DNA of 18,939 nt, taken from positions 1 through 18,939 of the forward strand of contig JBGPHT010000146.1 of assembly GCA_041484525.1 (NCBI GenBank). Direction: 5' to 3'. A model generated the notes under the pieces. The model was not told the DNA's origin, ran no database searches, and saw only the letters and a program-made list of their open reading frames with translations. Origin of the DNA: JBGPHT01 sp041484525. Its GTDB lineage: Bacteria > Acidobacteriota > Terriglobia > Bryobacterales > Bryobacteraceae. A program made the translations under genes and the position numbers. Shown here one piece after another: positions 1 to 8,170 of the stretch (positions within the stretch are counted from its first letter, which is position 1; each line of letters opens with the position of its first letter).

Positions 1-82
1 CCGGCCTCGGAATTAACATCGCACGACGGCAGCGAGCGGTAACCTTTTGACGAGTGGTGACGTTACTTAGTCATCTCCCCTC

Positions 83-1822
83 GTGCGCGTTTTTCGAAGG
101 TCTTCGCTCAGAAAAACCCACCTTTACCACAGGCTGATAGGCCCCGCCGCAAAGTACCAGTTCTTTGCTGATATGCTACCTGGACGGAGAATACATGGGC
201 TAGAGATCAAGGTGCCAGCTCTCCAGAGTAAGCTTGGAAAATACACTTGCTACACATTTTCAATCTCGCCAGAGTACCTGTTAAAAATCGCTTATGTATC
301 ACATCGCGCAAAAGGGAAGGCAACTGATGTCGATACCTATCAGAGAATGATCAAGAAATCTCGTTTGAGGAAGATCCGCGAGTACATTGATCAGAATGGC
401 ATTTTCCCGACTAATATTGTGGTCAGCCTCGAAGGTCGAAGGCACGTAAACTTCGAACCGTGGAAGAACGAGGGCGCGAAGGAAGGAGCCAAGCATGGCA
501 TGCTGGTCCTTACTCCATCCTACCGTTGCGCGTGGATCATCGACGGTCAGCACAGGTTGTTTGGCTACTCCGGTCATAGGAAAGCAGAGACGAGCCACCT
601 CAGTGTTTTGGCATTTGATGGGCTCCCAGCTAGTAAGCAAGCTCAATTGTTCATTGATATCAATCATGAACAAAAGAGTGTAAAGCGTAGCCTGTTGCAA
701 GAGCTTTATGCCGAGTTGAACTGGGATGCTGACGATGAAGACAAGCGTGTTAGCGCGATAGTTTCCAAAGCCGTCCAAGTCTTGAACGAAGACAAGGAGT
801 CCCCATTTGTAGGACGCATCCTCTTTGCCGACGAAACGCGGACTGATACGCGCTGCATCACGCTTGAGAGTTTCTTTCGGACGCTAAACCAGCCGGGAAT
901 GTTTACGGTGAGAACACCTGTGGCGTATGGCCCGTTGTGGACTGGTGACAATGCCGACACTCTGAGGCGGGTAGTGCAAGTCACAAAAGGGTGGTTCGGA
1001 TTCATCCGGGATTCCGTTCCAGATTGGTGGCAACTCGGTGCAGCAGACGGCGGTGGTCTTTCGATGAATGATGGCGTGAGTGTCTGCATGGGCGTGCTGC
1101 GAAGCGTTTTCCAGCATTTGGCAGACAAGAAACACCTGAAGTTGATTTTACTCTCCAATAGCGAGTTGGTCGATGTGCTTCGACCTTTCGGCGAGGCACT
1201 CAGCCAGTTTCTCGGAAGCTACTCTCCAGTCGAGAGAGTGGAATTTCGAGCGGGCGCTAGAGGAAATCAGGGGCAGACGGCAACAAGGCGTAAATGCGAG
1301 AAAGCGCTAAACGCAGCGGTCGCAGATTTTGCGCCGCCCGGACTGGCCGAAGCCCTCAAGCTACAGGAGGCGAAGACAAATGATGAGGCATACAGGCTGA
1401 TCACTCAGCTTGAGCAGACTCTTCACAAGTTCATAATCAGTAGCCTCAAGCTTGAATACGGTGATGACGTGACGGACCCGTGGTGGTACCGGGGAGTTCA
1501 GGAGCAGATCCGAAAGAAGGCCACGTTAAGGCTTGAGGAAACTATGGAGGGTAGAAAGGAACTGTATCTTGATCTCATTGACTTTCGAACAATAGTCGTG
1601 AACAATTGGCCTATTTTCCAGAATTCTCTCGGTTTCGGAAAATCTGGCAGCAAGGAAGTGAAGACAGCATGGATGCAAAAACTAAACGAGATGCGAAAGA
1701 TTGTGATGCATCCGGCGAAGCAGCAAACGATCACCTTCGAACAGCTCGCGCAATTGAAAGAATATCGGGAAATGCTCAATCAAAATCTTGAGGGTGACCA
1801 AAGCTCTGCGGCCAAGGCGTGA
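83..1822 (+). CDS. DGQHR-domain (DndB-like) protein with C-terminal HEPN-like domain
   Basis: Seen: a 579-residue protein with the signature D154-G-Q-H-R158 inside WIIDGQHRLFGY, followed by FIDINHEQKSVKRSLL (about 190-205). This is the typical core of DGQHR proteins, the superfamily that includes DndB, the regulator of phosphorothioate DNA modification. The last ~90 residues resemble Swt1/Abi-type HEPN domains: a helical LYDLIDF-like stretch, then LNEMRKIVMHP, which supplies R538-x4-H543, the catalytic pattern of HEPN ribonucleases. The start is uncertain. GTG 83 follows an in-frame stop at 68-70 with no clear Shine-Dalgarno; ATG 173 (residue 31) is the alternative. The gene overlaps the downstream methyltransferase by a few bases, so the two are probably co-translated. 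Base composition is more A/T-rich than the rest of the window, suggesting transfer. No other dnd-like gene is visible. The domain calls are fairly secure. A defence or DNA-modification role is inference. Confidence 0.85.
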   Translation: MRVFRRSSLRKTHLYHRLIGPAAKYQFFADMLPGRRIHGLEIKVPALQSKLGKYTCYTFSISPEYLLKIAYVSHRAKGKATDVDTYQRMIKKSRLRKIREYIDQNGIFPTNIVVSLEGRRHVNFEPWKNEGAKEGAKHGMLVLTPSYRCAWIIDGQHRLFGYSGHRKAETSHLSVLAFDGLPASKQAQLFIDINHEQKSVKRSLLQELYAELNWDADDEDKRVSAIVSKAVQVLNEDKESPFVGRILFADETRTDTRCITLESFFRTLNQPGMFTVRTPVAYGPLWTGDNADTLRRVVQVTKGWFGFIRDSVPDWWQLGAADGGGLSMNDGVSVCMGVLRSVFQHLADKKHLKLILLSNSELVDVLRPFGEALSQFLGSYSPVERVEFRAGARGNQGQTATRRKCEKALNAAVADFAPPGLAEALKLQEAKTNDEAYRLITQLEQTLHKFIISSLKLEYGDDVTDPWWYRGVQEQIRKKATLRLEETMEGRKELYLDLIDFRTIVVNNWPIFQNSLGFGKSGSKEVKTAWMQKLNEMRKIVMHPAKQQTITFEQLAQLKEYREMLNQNLEGDQSSAAKA

Positions 1823-2709
1823 TGAATTGGCCCAAATATCACGGTGAGGATCGGGGAAGCCAGGCCATGTTGATCGCTGCATCTCAGGTTAGTAGAATCA
1901 AACCGTTTCTGAAATGGCCCGGTGGTAAACGCTGGCTCACGCGTCACATCGTGGACCTCCTCGATGGATGCCAATTCAGAACCTACTTTGAACCCTTCCT
2001 CGGGGGTGGTGCTCTCTTCTTTGCACTGCAACCGAAGAGGGCCATTTTGTCCGATGTGAATTCCGATCTGATCAACACGTACGTTCAGGTGAGGTGTAGG
2101 CCGCAGGAGTTGATTGAGCGCCTCAAGCAACTTCCTGTCGATGAACTCACATACCAGAACCTCCGCAACGAAAGGACCAACCGGAAGGTAGACCGGGCAG
2201 TTCGATTTCTTTACCTCAATCGCACTGCTTTTGGTGGGATGTACCGCGTCAATCGCAATGGTGGTTTCAATGTCCCTTTCGGTGGGGGTGAGCGGACGCC
2301 CGCGCTTCTCTGGGAGGAAAACCTTCTGATTCAGGCCTGTCAAACGCTTAAGAAGGCAGCCCTATGCTGTGGCGATTTTGAAGATGTACTGGCGGAAGCT
2401 AGTGCTGGTGATCTGGTATATTGTGACCCGACTTATACTGTGACTCACGATAATAACGGGTTTGTCCGCTACAACGAACGTAACTTCAGCTGGGATGATC
2501 AGAAGCGGCTAGCGGCTGCGTCTAGGCGGGTTGCCAAACGGGGTGCGACAGTCTTGATCAGCAATGCGGCCCATGACAAAGTACTCGAACTTTACCAGTC
2601 TTGTGAAGTTCATCAGTTGGATCGGATGAGCGTACTTTGCCCCGATTCACAGAAGCGGAGAGCAACAAAAGAACTTCTATTCATCATTCGACCCCTCAAC
2701 ACGAGGTGA
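1822..2709 (+). CDS. D12-class DNA N6-adenine methyltransferase (Dam-like)
   Basis: Transfers a methyl group from S-adenosylmethionine to adenine N6 in a specific DNA site. Numbered from ATG 1822, motif X is FLKWPGGK (29-36), the SAM-binding motif I is FEPFLGGGALFF (56-67), and motif IV is D202-P-T-Y205. Further blocks LNRTAFGGMYRVN and VLISNA are as in Dam/DpnM-type enzymes. The length of about 295 residues is normal, so the enzyme looks complete. Motif IV has Thr in place of the second Pro of the usual DPPY, which appears tolerated in this family. The start is ambiguous: GTG 1819 and ATG 1822 overlap the end of the upstream DGQHR gene, while ATG 1867 lies just before the conserved core. The tight overlap points to one transcript and a shared job. 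No restriction endonuclease is seen beside it. Confidence 0.9.
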   Translation: MNWPKYHGEDRGSQAMLIAASQVSRIKPFLKWPGGKRWLTRHIVDLLDGCQFRTYFEPFLGGGALFFALQPKRAILSDVNSDLINTYVQVRCRPQELIERLKQLPVDELTYQNLRNERTNRKVDRAVRFLYLNRTAFGGMYRVNRNGGFNVPFGGGERTPALLWEENLLIQACQTLKKAALCCGDFEDVLAEASAGDLVYCDPTYTVTHDNNGFVRYNERNFSWDDQKRLAAASRRVAKRGATVLISNAAHDKVLELYQSCEVHQLDRMSVLCPDSQKRRATKELLFIIRPLNTR

Positions 2710-3034
2710 GTCTTCGCAGTGCCCACTCTTTGAGTGTCATATTATCGGCTGTGGATTCGATTCGGAAATCGAGGTAGCATTGGAACTCACAGAGGAGGTA
2801 TTGAAGGCTCTGTCCAATACAGTGCTTTGCTGGACCGCGTGCGGGCGCTAAAGAACCCATAGAAGCGGCATCCGAAGGGCGGTGTACCGTGCCAAATCGT
2901 GCCAATACAGGCGGGAGCGCTGTTATCGGTTCTACCGCGCTCTCCGTTAAGAGGACAGCATCGAGGTTGGGACGCTACGCAAGAGCCATGCATGGCGCGG
3001 ACAAACTGGCGCGGCCGGCCTGCCAGATGCCTTC
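2710..3034. other. Gene-poor junction between A/T-richer island and G/C-rich chromosome
   Basis: I see no convincing gene in these 325 bases. A/T-rich sequence right after the methyltransferase gives way to the high-G+C style of the rest of the window. The notable item is a 10-bp tandem repeat at 2888-2907. Short reading frames here match nothing I recognise. Confidence 0.5.
2888..2907. repeat. 10-bp tandem repeat (CGTGCCAAAT / CGTGCCAATA)
   Basis: Two adjacent copies share their first eight bases, CGTGCCAA, at a 10-bp period, i.e. one helical turn. They sit at the base-composition change downstream of the DGQHR/methyltransferase pair. They could be a protein binding site or an integrase arm/attachment relic. 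No second copy was noticed elsewhere in the window. Confidence 0.45.
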
Positions 3035-3811
3035 CTACTGAAGGTCATATCCGCCCAAACGGCGGACCCACACGTTCCGGTAGCGGACTCGGGTGCCGTG
3101 GTCCTGCAGATGGATCGGCTCCTCGCCGTGCGCTTTGTACGGGAGCACCACGCGGTACTCGGTGGGGCCGTTCAGCTCCTTGTGATTGTGCACCAGGACG
3201 CCGTTGTACAACACGGTAGCGAACGCGGGGCGGATCAGCTTCTCGCCTTCGAAGCGCGGGGCCTCGAAGAAGATGTCGTATGCGTTCCACTCGCCGGGCT
3301 TGCGCACGGGATCGACCAGCGGCGGCCATTGGCCGTAGAGCGCACCCGCCTGGCCGTCGGCATACGTGGGGTTCTGGTAGGAATCGAGTACCTGGATCTC
3401 GTATCGGTCCATCAGGTAGACGCCGCTGTTGCCGCGCTCCTGGCTGGCGCCGCGAACCGGCGTCGGGGACGACCACTCGATGTGCAACTGGCAATCCCCG
3501 AACTTCTCGCGGGTGCGCAGGTCGCCCGTGCGCGGCTCCACTTCGAAGTAGCCGTCCGTGACCTTCCAGCGCTGCGCCTGCCCGCGCTGCTCCCAGTGCG
3601 AGAGGTCCTTGCCGTCGAAGAGTACGATGGCGTCGGATGGCGGCGCTCCCGGACTGGCCCCGGGTGAGATCGTTCGCGGGTTGGGACGGTCGGAATCGTG
3701 CACGTGCCATTTCTGGCCGGGCAGTATCGGCGTGTCCTTGTAACCGTCGCGCTGCTGCGCGAACAGAACCGCCGCGAGGCAGATCAAGACGGGGTAGCGG
3801 AAACCGGGCAT
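3035..3811 (-). CDS. DUF1080 / 3-keto-disaccharide hydrolase family protein, secreted
   Basis: A 258-residue protein if started at the ATG at 3811. That start places a hydrophobic signal-peptide-like stretch (YPVLICLAAVLFA) at the N-terminus; a longer frame exists but would bury it and run into the divergent gene. DUF1080 hallmarks are visible: LFDGKDLSHWE, the paired NSGVYL and YEIQVLDSY blocks, an HNHKE segment and a C-terminal YRNVWVRRL strand. The fold is a concanavalin-like beta sandwich, and characterised relatives act on 3-keto sugars or related glycosides in the periplasm. Family assignment is secure; the substrate is unknown. It is transcribed divergently from the histidine phosphatase, with about 60 bp between them. 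Such genes are numerous in Acidobacteriota and Planctomycetota and are usually linked to carbohydrate breakdown. Confidence 0.88.
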   Translation of the reverse strand: MPGFRYPVLICLAAVLFAQQRDGYKDTPILPGQKWHVHDSDRPNPRTISPGASPGAPPSDAIVLFDGKDLSHWEQRGQAQRWKVTDGYFEVEPRTGDLRTREKFGDCQLHIEWSSPTPVRGASQERGNSGVYLMDRYEIQVLDSYQNPTYADGQAGALYGQWPPLVDPVRKPGEWNAYDIFFEAPRFEGEKLIRPAFATVLYNGVLVHNHKELNGPTEYRVVLPYKAHGEEPIHLQDHGTRVRYRNVWVRRLGGYDLQ

Positions 3812-3874
3812 AGCATAAACAGCATACCCGGGAAGGCGGCGGAGAGGTAGGCCGGCGTGATACGTTAGGCGCAG

Positions 3875-4450
3875 ATGCCCCGCGAAATCTGGCTGATCCG
3901 CCATGGCGAAACTGAATGGAGCCGGTCAGGCGCGCACACCGGCCGTACCGATATCCCACTGACGGCCGCGGGGCGCGAGCGGGCCGCGGCCATCGGACGC
4001 TATCTGGCGGGCCGCCGGTTCGCGCTGGTGCTGGTGAGTCCGCTCGAGCGCGCGCGCGAAACCTGCCGCCTGGCCGGGTACGGCGACGCAGCCCAGGTGG
4101 AACCCAATTTGCGGGAGTGGGATTACGGCGACTACGAAGGGCGAACCACCGCCGAGATTCGCCAGACTACGCCCGGCTGGTTGCTGTGGAACGATGTCGT
4201 GCCCGGCGGCGAAACCGTCGAGCAGGTGGGGGCGCGCGCCGACGCCACCATCGCCCGCGCCCTGGCGGCGGATGGCGATGTGGCTCTCTTCGCGCACGGT
4301 CACGTGCTGCGCATTCTGGCGGCGCGCTGGATCGGCCTCTCGCCTGACGCCGGCCGACTGCTTGCGCTGGACACGGCCTCCCTCAGCAGGCTCGGCTACG
4401 AGCACGAAACGCAGGTCGTCACGCGTTGGAATCTTTCTGTTTCGGAATAA
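3875..4450 (+). CDS. Histidine phosphatase family (phosphoglycerate mutase-like) protein
   Basis: A 191-residue cytoplasmic enzyme of the histidine phosphatase superfamily. R9-H10-G-E-T is the phospho-histidine loop, SPLERARET (55-63) is the second arginine motif, E81 in LREWDYGDYEG is the likely proton donor, and the second catalytic histidine is H141 in FAHGHVLRI. All key residues are present, so the enzyme should be active. Relatives are broad-range sugar-phosphate phosphatases such as GpmB/CobC-like proteins; the exact substrate cannot be read here. The start ATG at 3875 lies right before the conserved RHG block, after an AGGCG-type ribosome site. Its 3' end overlaps the convergent hypothetical gene by about 32 bp. 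Confidence 0.92.
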   Translation: MPREIWLIRHGETEWSRSGAHTGRTDIPLTAAGRERAAAIGRYLAGRRFALVLVSPLERARETCRLAGYGDAAQVEPNLREWDYGDYEGRTTAEIRQTTPGWLLWNDVVPGGETVEQVGARADATIARALAADGDVALFAHGHVLRILAARWIGLSPDAGRLLALDTASLSRLGYEHETQVVTRWNLSVSE

Positions 4451-4802
4451 GCAGCGCTACGCGCGTCGGTTTGGCGCCGGGCGGCAGCTTGACCGTCTTG
4501 CAAACCAGTTGCAACGAGGCGAAGGGCGAGAGGACGCGTGTCAGGGCGCGATCCGCGTCGAGGCCGGTCAGCACGGCGACCTGCCACGACGGCGCGAAGA
4601 TCTCCATCACGCGAATCCGCTCGGCGCCCGTGTGGAAGAATACCGACAGTTCTTCGTCTTCCTTGAGCGCCTTCTGCATGGCGCCGATCTGTCCCAGCAG
4701 CAAGGCTCCGGCGCTCTCCGGCACAGGCGGGGCGGTCGATTTCTCCGCGGCCGAGAGCAACGCTTCCTTGGCTAACTGCTTGGTCAGGTCGACGAGTGCC
4801 AT
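4419..4802 (-). CDS. Small conserved-looking hypothetical protein
   Basis: A 127-residue protein beginning MALVDLTKQLAKEALL, with the ATG at 4802 preceded by AAGG-type ribosome-site bases. A longer frame starts at 4886 but would overlap the divergent permease gene. I do not recognise the family. The N-terminal half is helical and charged; the C-terminal half alternates strands (VAVLTGL, SLQLVCKTVKL, TRVALLIP) and ends in a lysine-rich tail. There is no signal peptide or membrane segment, so it is probably cytoplasmic. It converges on the histidine phosphatase with a 32-bp 3' overlap and diverges from the ABC permease with about 77 bp for both promoters. Confidence 0.65.
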   Translation of the reverse strand: MALVDLTKQLAKEALLSAAEKSTAPPVPESAGALLLGQIGAMQKALKEDEELSVFFHTGAERIRVMEIFAPSWQVAVLTGLDADRALTRVLSPFASLQLVCKTVKLPPGAKPTRVALLIPKQKDSNA

Positions 4803-4879
4803 TGGCCTTGATCCTAGCATGGCGAGACAATCCCCAGAATGCCTCGTAACCTTTTCCCGCGATGGCAGTATAACCCTTA

Positions 4880-7382
4880 ATGGCAACCCTTTGGCAGGAC
4901 CTCCGCTACGCTATTCGTACGCTCCGCAAGGCGCCGCTCTTCACGGCGGTGGCCCTGCTTTCGCTCGCCTTCGGCATCGGCGCCAACACCGCCATCTTCT
5001 CCCTCATCAACCAGGTCATTCTCCAGTTGCTGCCAGTCCAGCACCCTGAGGAACTGGTGCTGCTCAACAGCCGCGGGCCGCACTACGGCAGCAACACGGG
5101 GGCGAACGCCATCTCCTACCCGATGTACCAGGACATCCGCGAACGCAACCAGGTCTTCAGCGGAATGTTCTGCCGCTACGGCGTAACCGCCAGCCTCACG
5201 TTCGACGGGCGGACGGAGCTGGTCTCGACGGAGCTCGTCTCGGGGAATTACTTTCCGGTGCTGGGCGTGGGTGCGGCGCTGGGGCGCGTGTTCACGGCGC
5301 AGGACGACCTCATCCAGGGCGGGCACCCCATCGCCATCCTCAGCTACGGTTTTTGGAAAACGCGCTTCGGCGGCGATCCCGGCGCGCTGGGAAAACGAAT
5401 CCTACTGAATGGATATCCGTTCACGATTGTCGGCGTGAGCCAGGCCGGCTTCGATGGCCTCGAGCCCGGTTACTCGCGGCAGGTTCGCGTTCCCATGATG
5501 ATGAAGGAGCAGGTCACGGCCGATCACTTCTATACCCTGAACAACCGGCGCGGCCGCTTCGTGCAGGCGTTCGGGCGGCTCAAGACGGGCGTGACGGCGG
5601 ACCGTGCGAAGGCGGGGCTGCAGCCGCTGTTCCACCAGATTCTCGACATGGAGGTGCAGCAGAAGGAATTCGCGCGCGCGTCCGCATACAGCAAGCAGCA
5701 GGTTCCTCAGTATGTGGATGGATGTGCTGCCCGCGTCCAAGGGGCGCTCCGACCTGCGGCGGCAATTCTCGACCGCACTTCTCGCCCTGATGGCCATGGT
5801 CGGGCTGGTGCTGCTGATCGCGTGCTCGAACGTGGCCAACCTTCTGATCGCGCGCGCCGCCGCACGGCAGAAGGAGATCGCGGTGCGGCTCGCGCTGGGC
5901 GCCGGCAGACGGCGGCTGATCTGCCAATTGCTGGAGGAGAGCCTGCTGCTCTCGATGACGGGCGGCGCGGCGGGATTGCTGCTGGCGTGGTGGATCGACT
6001 CCGCGCTGATCCGCTTCCTGCCGCAGCGCGTGATGGCGATGACCATTTCGCCGCAACCGGATGCGCGCGTCCTCGGCTTCACCGTGGCGATCTCGATTCT
6101 TACCGGCCTGCTCTTCGGGCTGGCGCCGGCGCTGCAATCGACGCGCCCGTCTCTGGCCGCCACGCTCAAGGATCAGGCCGGTGCCGTGGCGGGCGGCACC
6201 GCGGTGACGCTGCGCAAAGCTCTCGTCATCGGACAGGTGGCGCTATCGTTGTTGCTGCTGATCGGCGCAGGGCTGTTCCTGCAGAGCCTGCAGAACCTGA
6301 AGGACCTGGACCCGGGGTTCCGCGTGCAGAGCTTGCTGACGTTCTCGGTGGATCCCACGCTCAACGGATACAAACCCGAGCGCAGCTTGCAGTTCTACCG
6401 CCAACTCACGGATCGGGTGACGGCGATGGCGGGCGTCGAGGCCTCGGCGCTGGCGGTGATGCCGGTGCTCGACGACAACGAATGGGACAGCGGCGTCACC
6501 GTGGAAGGCTACTCCGTCAAGCAGGGCGAGTTCCCCGATCCCCACATGCAATTCGCGTCACCGGGTTTTTTCGAAACGCTGCGCATCCCGATTCTGCTGG
6601 GCCGCGATTTCACCATGCAGGACGATAAGGGCGCGCCGCCTGTCGCCATTATCAACGAGAGGTTCGCCAAGAAATACTTTCCGAATGCGAGCCCGCTCGG
6701 CCGCCACGTCGGCATGGGCAACAATCCCGGCACTAAGGCCGATATCGAGATCGTGGGCGTCGTGAAGGACACCAAATACGAGAGCATGCGGCAGGAGGCG
6801 CCCTACGAACTGTACCGTCCGTACCGCCAGGTGGAGTTCGTCACCGGGATGAATCTCTACGTCCGCACCCACGGCGACCCCGCCAATCTCTTTCCCTCGA
6901 TGCGCCAGATGGTGCGCGAGCTGGATTCCAACGTGCCCGTGTTCGGGATGCGCACGCTCGAGCAGCAGCTCGACAAGTCGCTTCTGACGGAGCGGCTGCT
7001 GGCTGCGCTTTCGGCCGCGTTCGGCGTGTTGGCGACGCTGCTGGCGGCGGTCGGGCTGTACGGCGTGATGGCCTACATGGTGGCGCGGCGCACGCGCGAA
7101 ATCGGCATCCGTATGGCGTTGGGCGCCAACGCGGGATCGGTGGTATGGCTGGTGATGCGGGAGGTGTTGACGCTGGCGGCGATCGGTCTCGCGATCGGAT
7201 TGCCGGCGGCGTGGGCGCTGGCGCGACTGGTGGAGGCGCAGTTGTTCGGGATCCACGCGGCGGACGGTTTGACGATGGCCTTGGCTGCCCTGGGGATCGC
7301 GAGCGTCGCGGCGATGGCGGGATACTTCCCGGCGCGGCGAGCCACGGGGATCGAGCCGATGCGGGCGCTGAGGTGGGAGTAG
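4880..7382 (+). pseudogene. ADOP-type ABC transporter permease (MacB/FtsX-like), frameshifted by one extra base
   Basis: Two overlapping frames encode one protein of about 833 residues if one G of the pair at 5701-5702 is removed. The first frame runs from MATLWQDLRYAIRTLRKAP to KQQ; the second continues FLSMWMDVLPASKGRS, joining exactly where the family is continuous. The architecture is that of acidobacterial duplicated orphan permeases: N-terminal helix and MacB periplasmic domain (~20-260), first FtsX module (~290-400, with SNVANLLIARAAARQKEIAVRLALGAGR interrupted by helices), second periplasmic domain (~435-660), second FtsX module (~705-825), ending PMRALRWE. Such permeases probably export lipids or peptides, or couple to a remote ATPase; no ATPase is nearby. 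Whether this is a real inactivating mutation or a sequencing error cannot be told. No slippery signal for programmed shifting is evident. Confidence 0.9.
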
Positions 7383-7423
7383 GCGGAGATCAGGTGGAGA
7401 TTTGGTAGTGGTTTCCTGAGTGG

Positions 7424-7672
7424 TTATCCGGGTCGCCTGTGCGAGGCCGCATCAACGCGCTGCCCGTCTTCGAGCGTGTAGATGTCTTGCCGTGGATCGC
7501 GCAATTCATCTGCCCATTCGCGCGTGAGGCCTGGGGCCCAGGCGGCGCCAGCTTCGCCCTCTTCAGGCAATAGTACGATCAGACGCACGGCTCCAGCCGG
7601 GAGTTCCTGCGGAACTTGAGCTGTCAGGCGGTGATATTCATCGACGTCGCCGATCAGTTCGATCGCCTTCAT
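7424..7672 (-). CDS. Orphan small antitoxin-like protein
   Basis: 82 residues from the ATG at 7672: MKAIELIGDVDEYHRLTAQV, a proline-bearing PQELPAGAVRLIVLLPEE strand, then REWADELRDPRQDIYTLEDGQ. This pattern is familiar from small acidobacterial and cyanobacterial proteins that sit upstream of MazF- or VapC-type toxins, so I call it antitoxin-like (recalled, not searched). A longer frame to 7708 exists, but MKAIEL is the usual start. No toxin follows: the frame ends 41 bp from the ADOP stop, and nothing toxin-like can be read there. It lies just downstream of the broken PIN toxin on the same strand, so the whole minus-strand stretch may be a decaying toxin-antitoxin cluster. Confidence 0.7.
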   Translation of the reverse strand: MKAIELIGDVDEYHRLTAQVPQELPAGAVRLIVLLPEEGEAGAAWAPGLTREWADELRDPRQDIYTLEDGQRVDAASHRRPG

Positions 7673-7768
7673 AGGAGCTTCCGTCCGAGCATTCCGAACC
7701 GCTTTCATGATAACGAAATAAGGTTGCCCCTCAGTTTGGCGGCTCTTTCCGCCGAGCCGCAGTGGTCT

Positions 7769-8170
7769 TCAGGAGTCCCGCAGCAGGGCCCGAAGCCCTT
7801 CCTGTTCAAAGTGCCGGCCGTTGGTGAGCGCTTCGGTCAGCCCCTCCCGGCGCATAGTCTGCATCGAGATCGAATCCGTGAGGCTGTATCCCTTGTCGGG
7901 ACGGGCCCGATAGATCCAGACCTGAAAGAAACGATTCCCGACTCTGTGGGATGACGCGCACGGCAGGGTCTTGGAGAATGGCTGAGACGTTGATCGCCGC
8001 CTTGCCACGCACTTATTCTGGAGCTGGAGCAGAAGAAGGTCAGATACTCGCCAAGTACCTCATCGGTAGTCACGATATCGTACTTGAACCGCGACGGGCG
8101 CGCTCGTGGGCGGCGTCCGCGGGAGAAGTCAGGGCGATCCAATAGAACGTGTCGGCGAAAATGCCTTCAC
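7769..8170 (-). pseudogene. Decayed PIN-domain (VapC-like) toxin, multiple frameshifts
   Basis: Stringing together three or four frames on the minus strand rebuilds one PIN protein of about 130 residues. The pieces are: IFADTFYWIALTSP; RFKYDIVTTDEVLGEYLTFF; AAINVSAILQDPAVRVIPQS; and RARPDKGYSLTDSISMQTM, followed by REGLTEALTNGRHFEQEGL and the stop at 7769. The acidic residues expected of a PIN nuclease (D of FADT, E of DEVLGE, D of SLTD) are visible, but the last one, usually DRHF, reads GRHF. Frame changes fall near 8100, 8020 and 7915, and probably one just after a GTG at 8170 that overlaps the antitoxin stop. The toxin cannot be made intact. Family call is strong; the subfamily VapC is by context with the antitoxin. 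Confidence 0.85.

Noticed and set aside
83..1822. A true DndB of a phosphorothioation operon
   Set aside because: DGQHR proteins are broader than DndB, and no dndA, C, D or E is present in the window; only the left edge could change this.
3045..3959. 304-codon minus-strand frame overlapping the DUF1080 gene
   Set aside because: An Arg-rich frame-shadow of the DUF1080 coding sequence that also runs into the histidine phosphatase.
5696..5710. Programmed ribosomal frameshift in the ADOP permease
   Set aside because: No slippery heptamer or clear downstream structure was seen, and family members are encoded in one frame.
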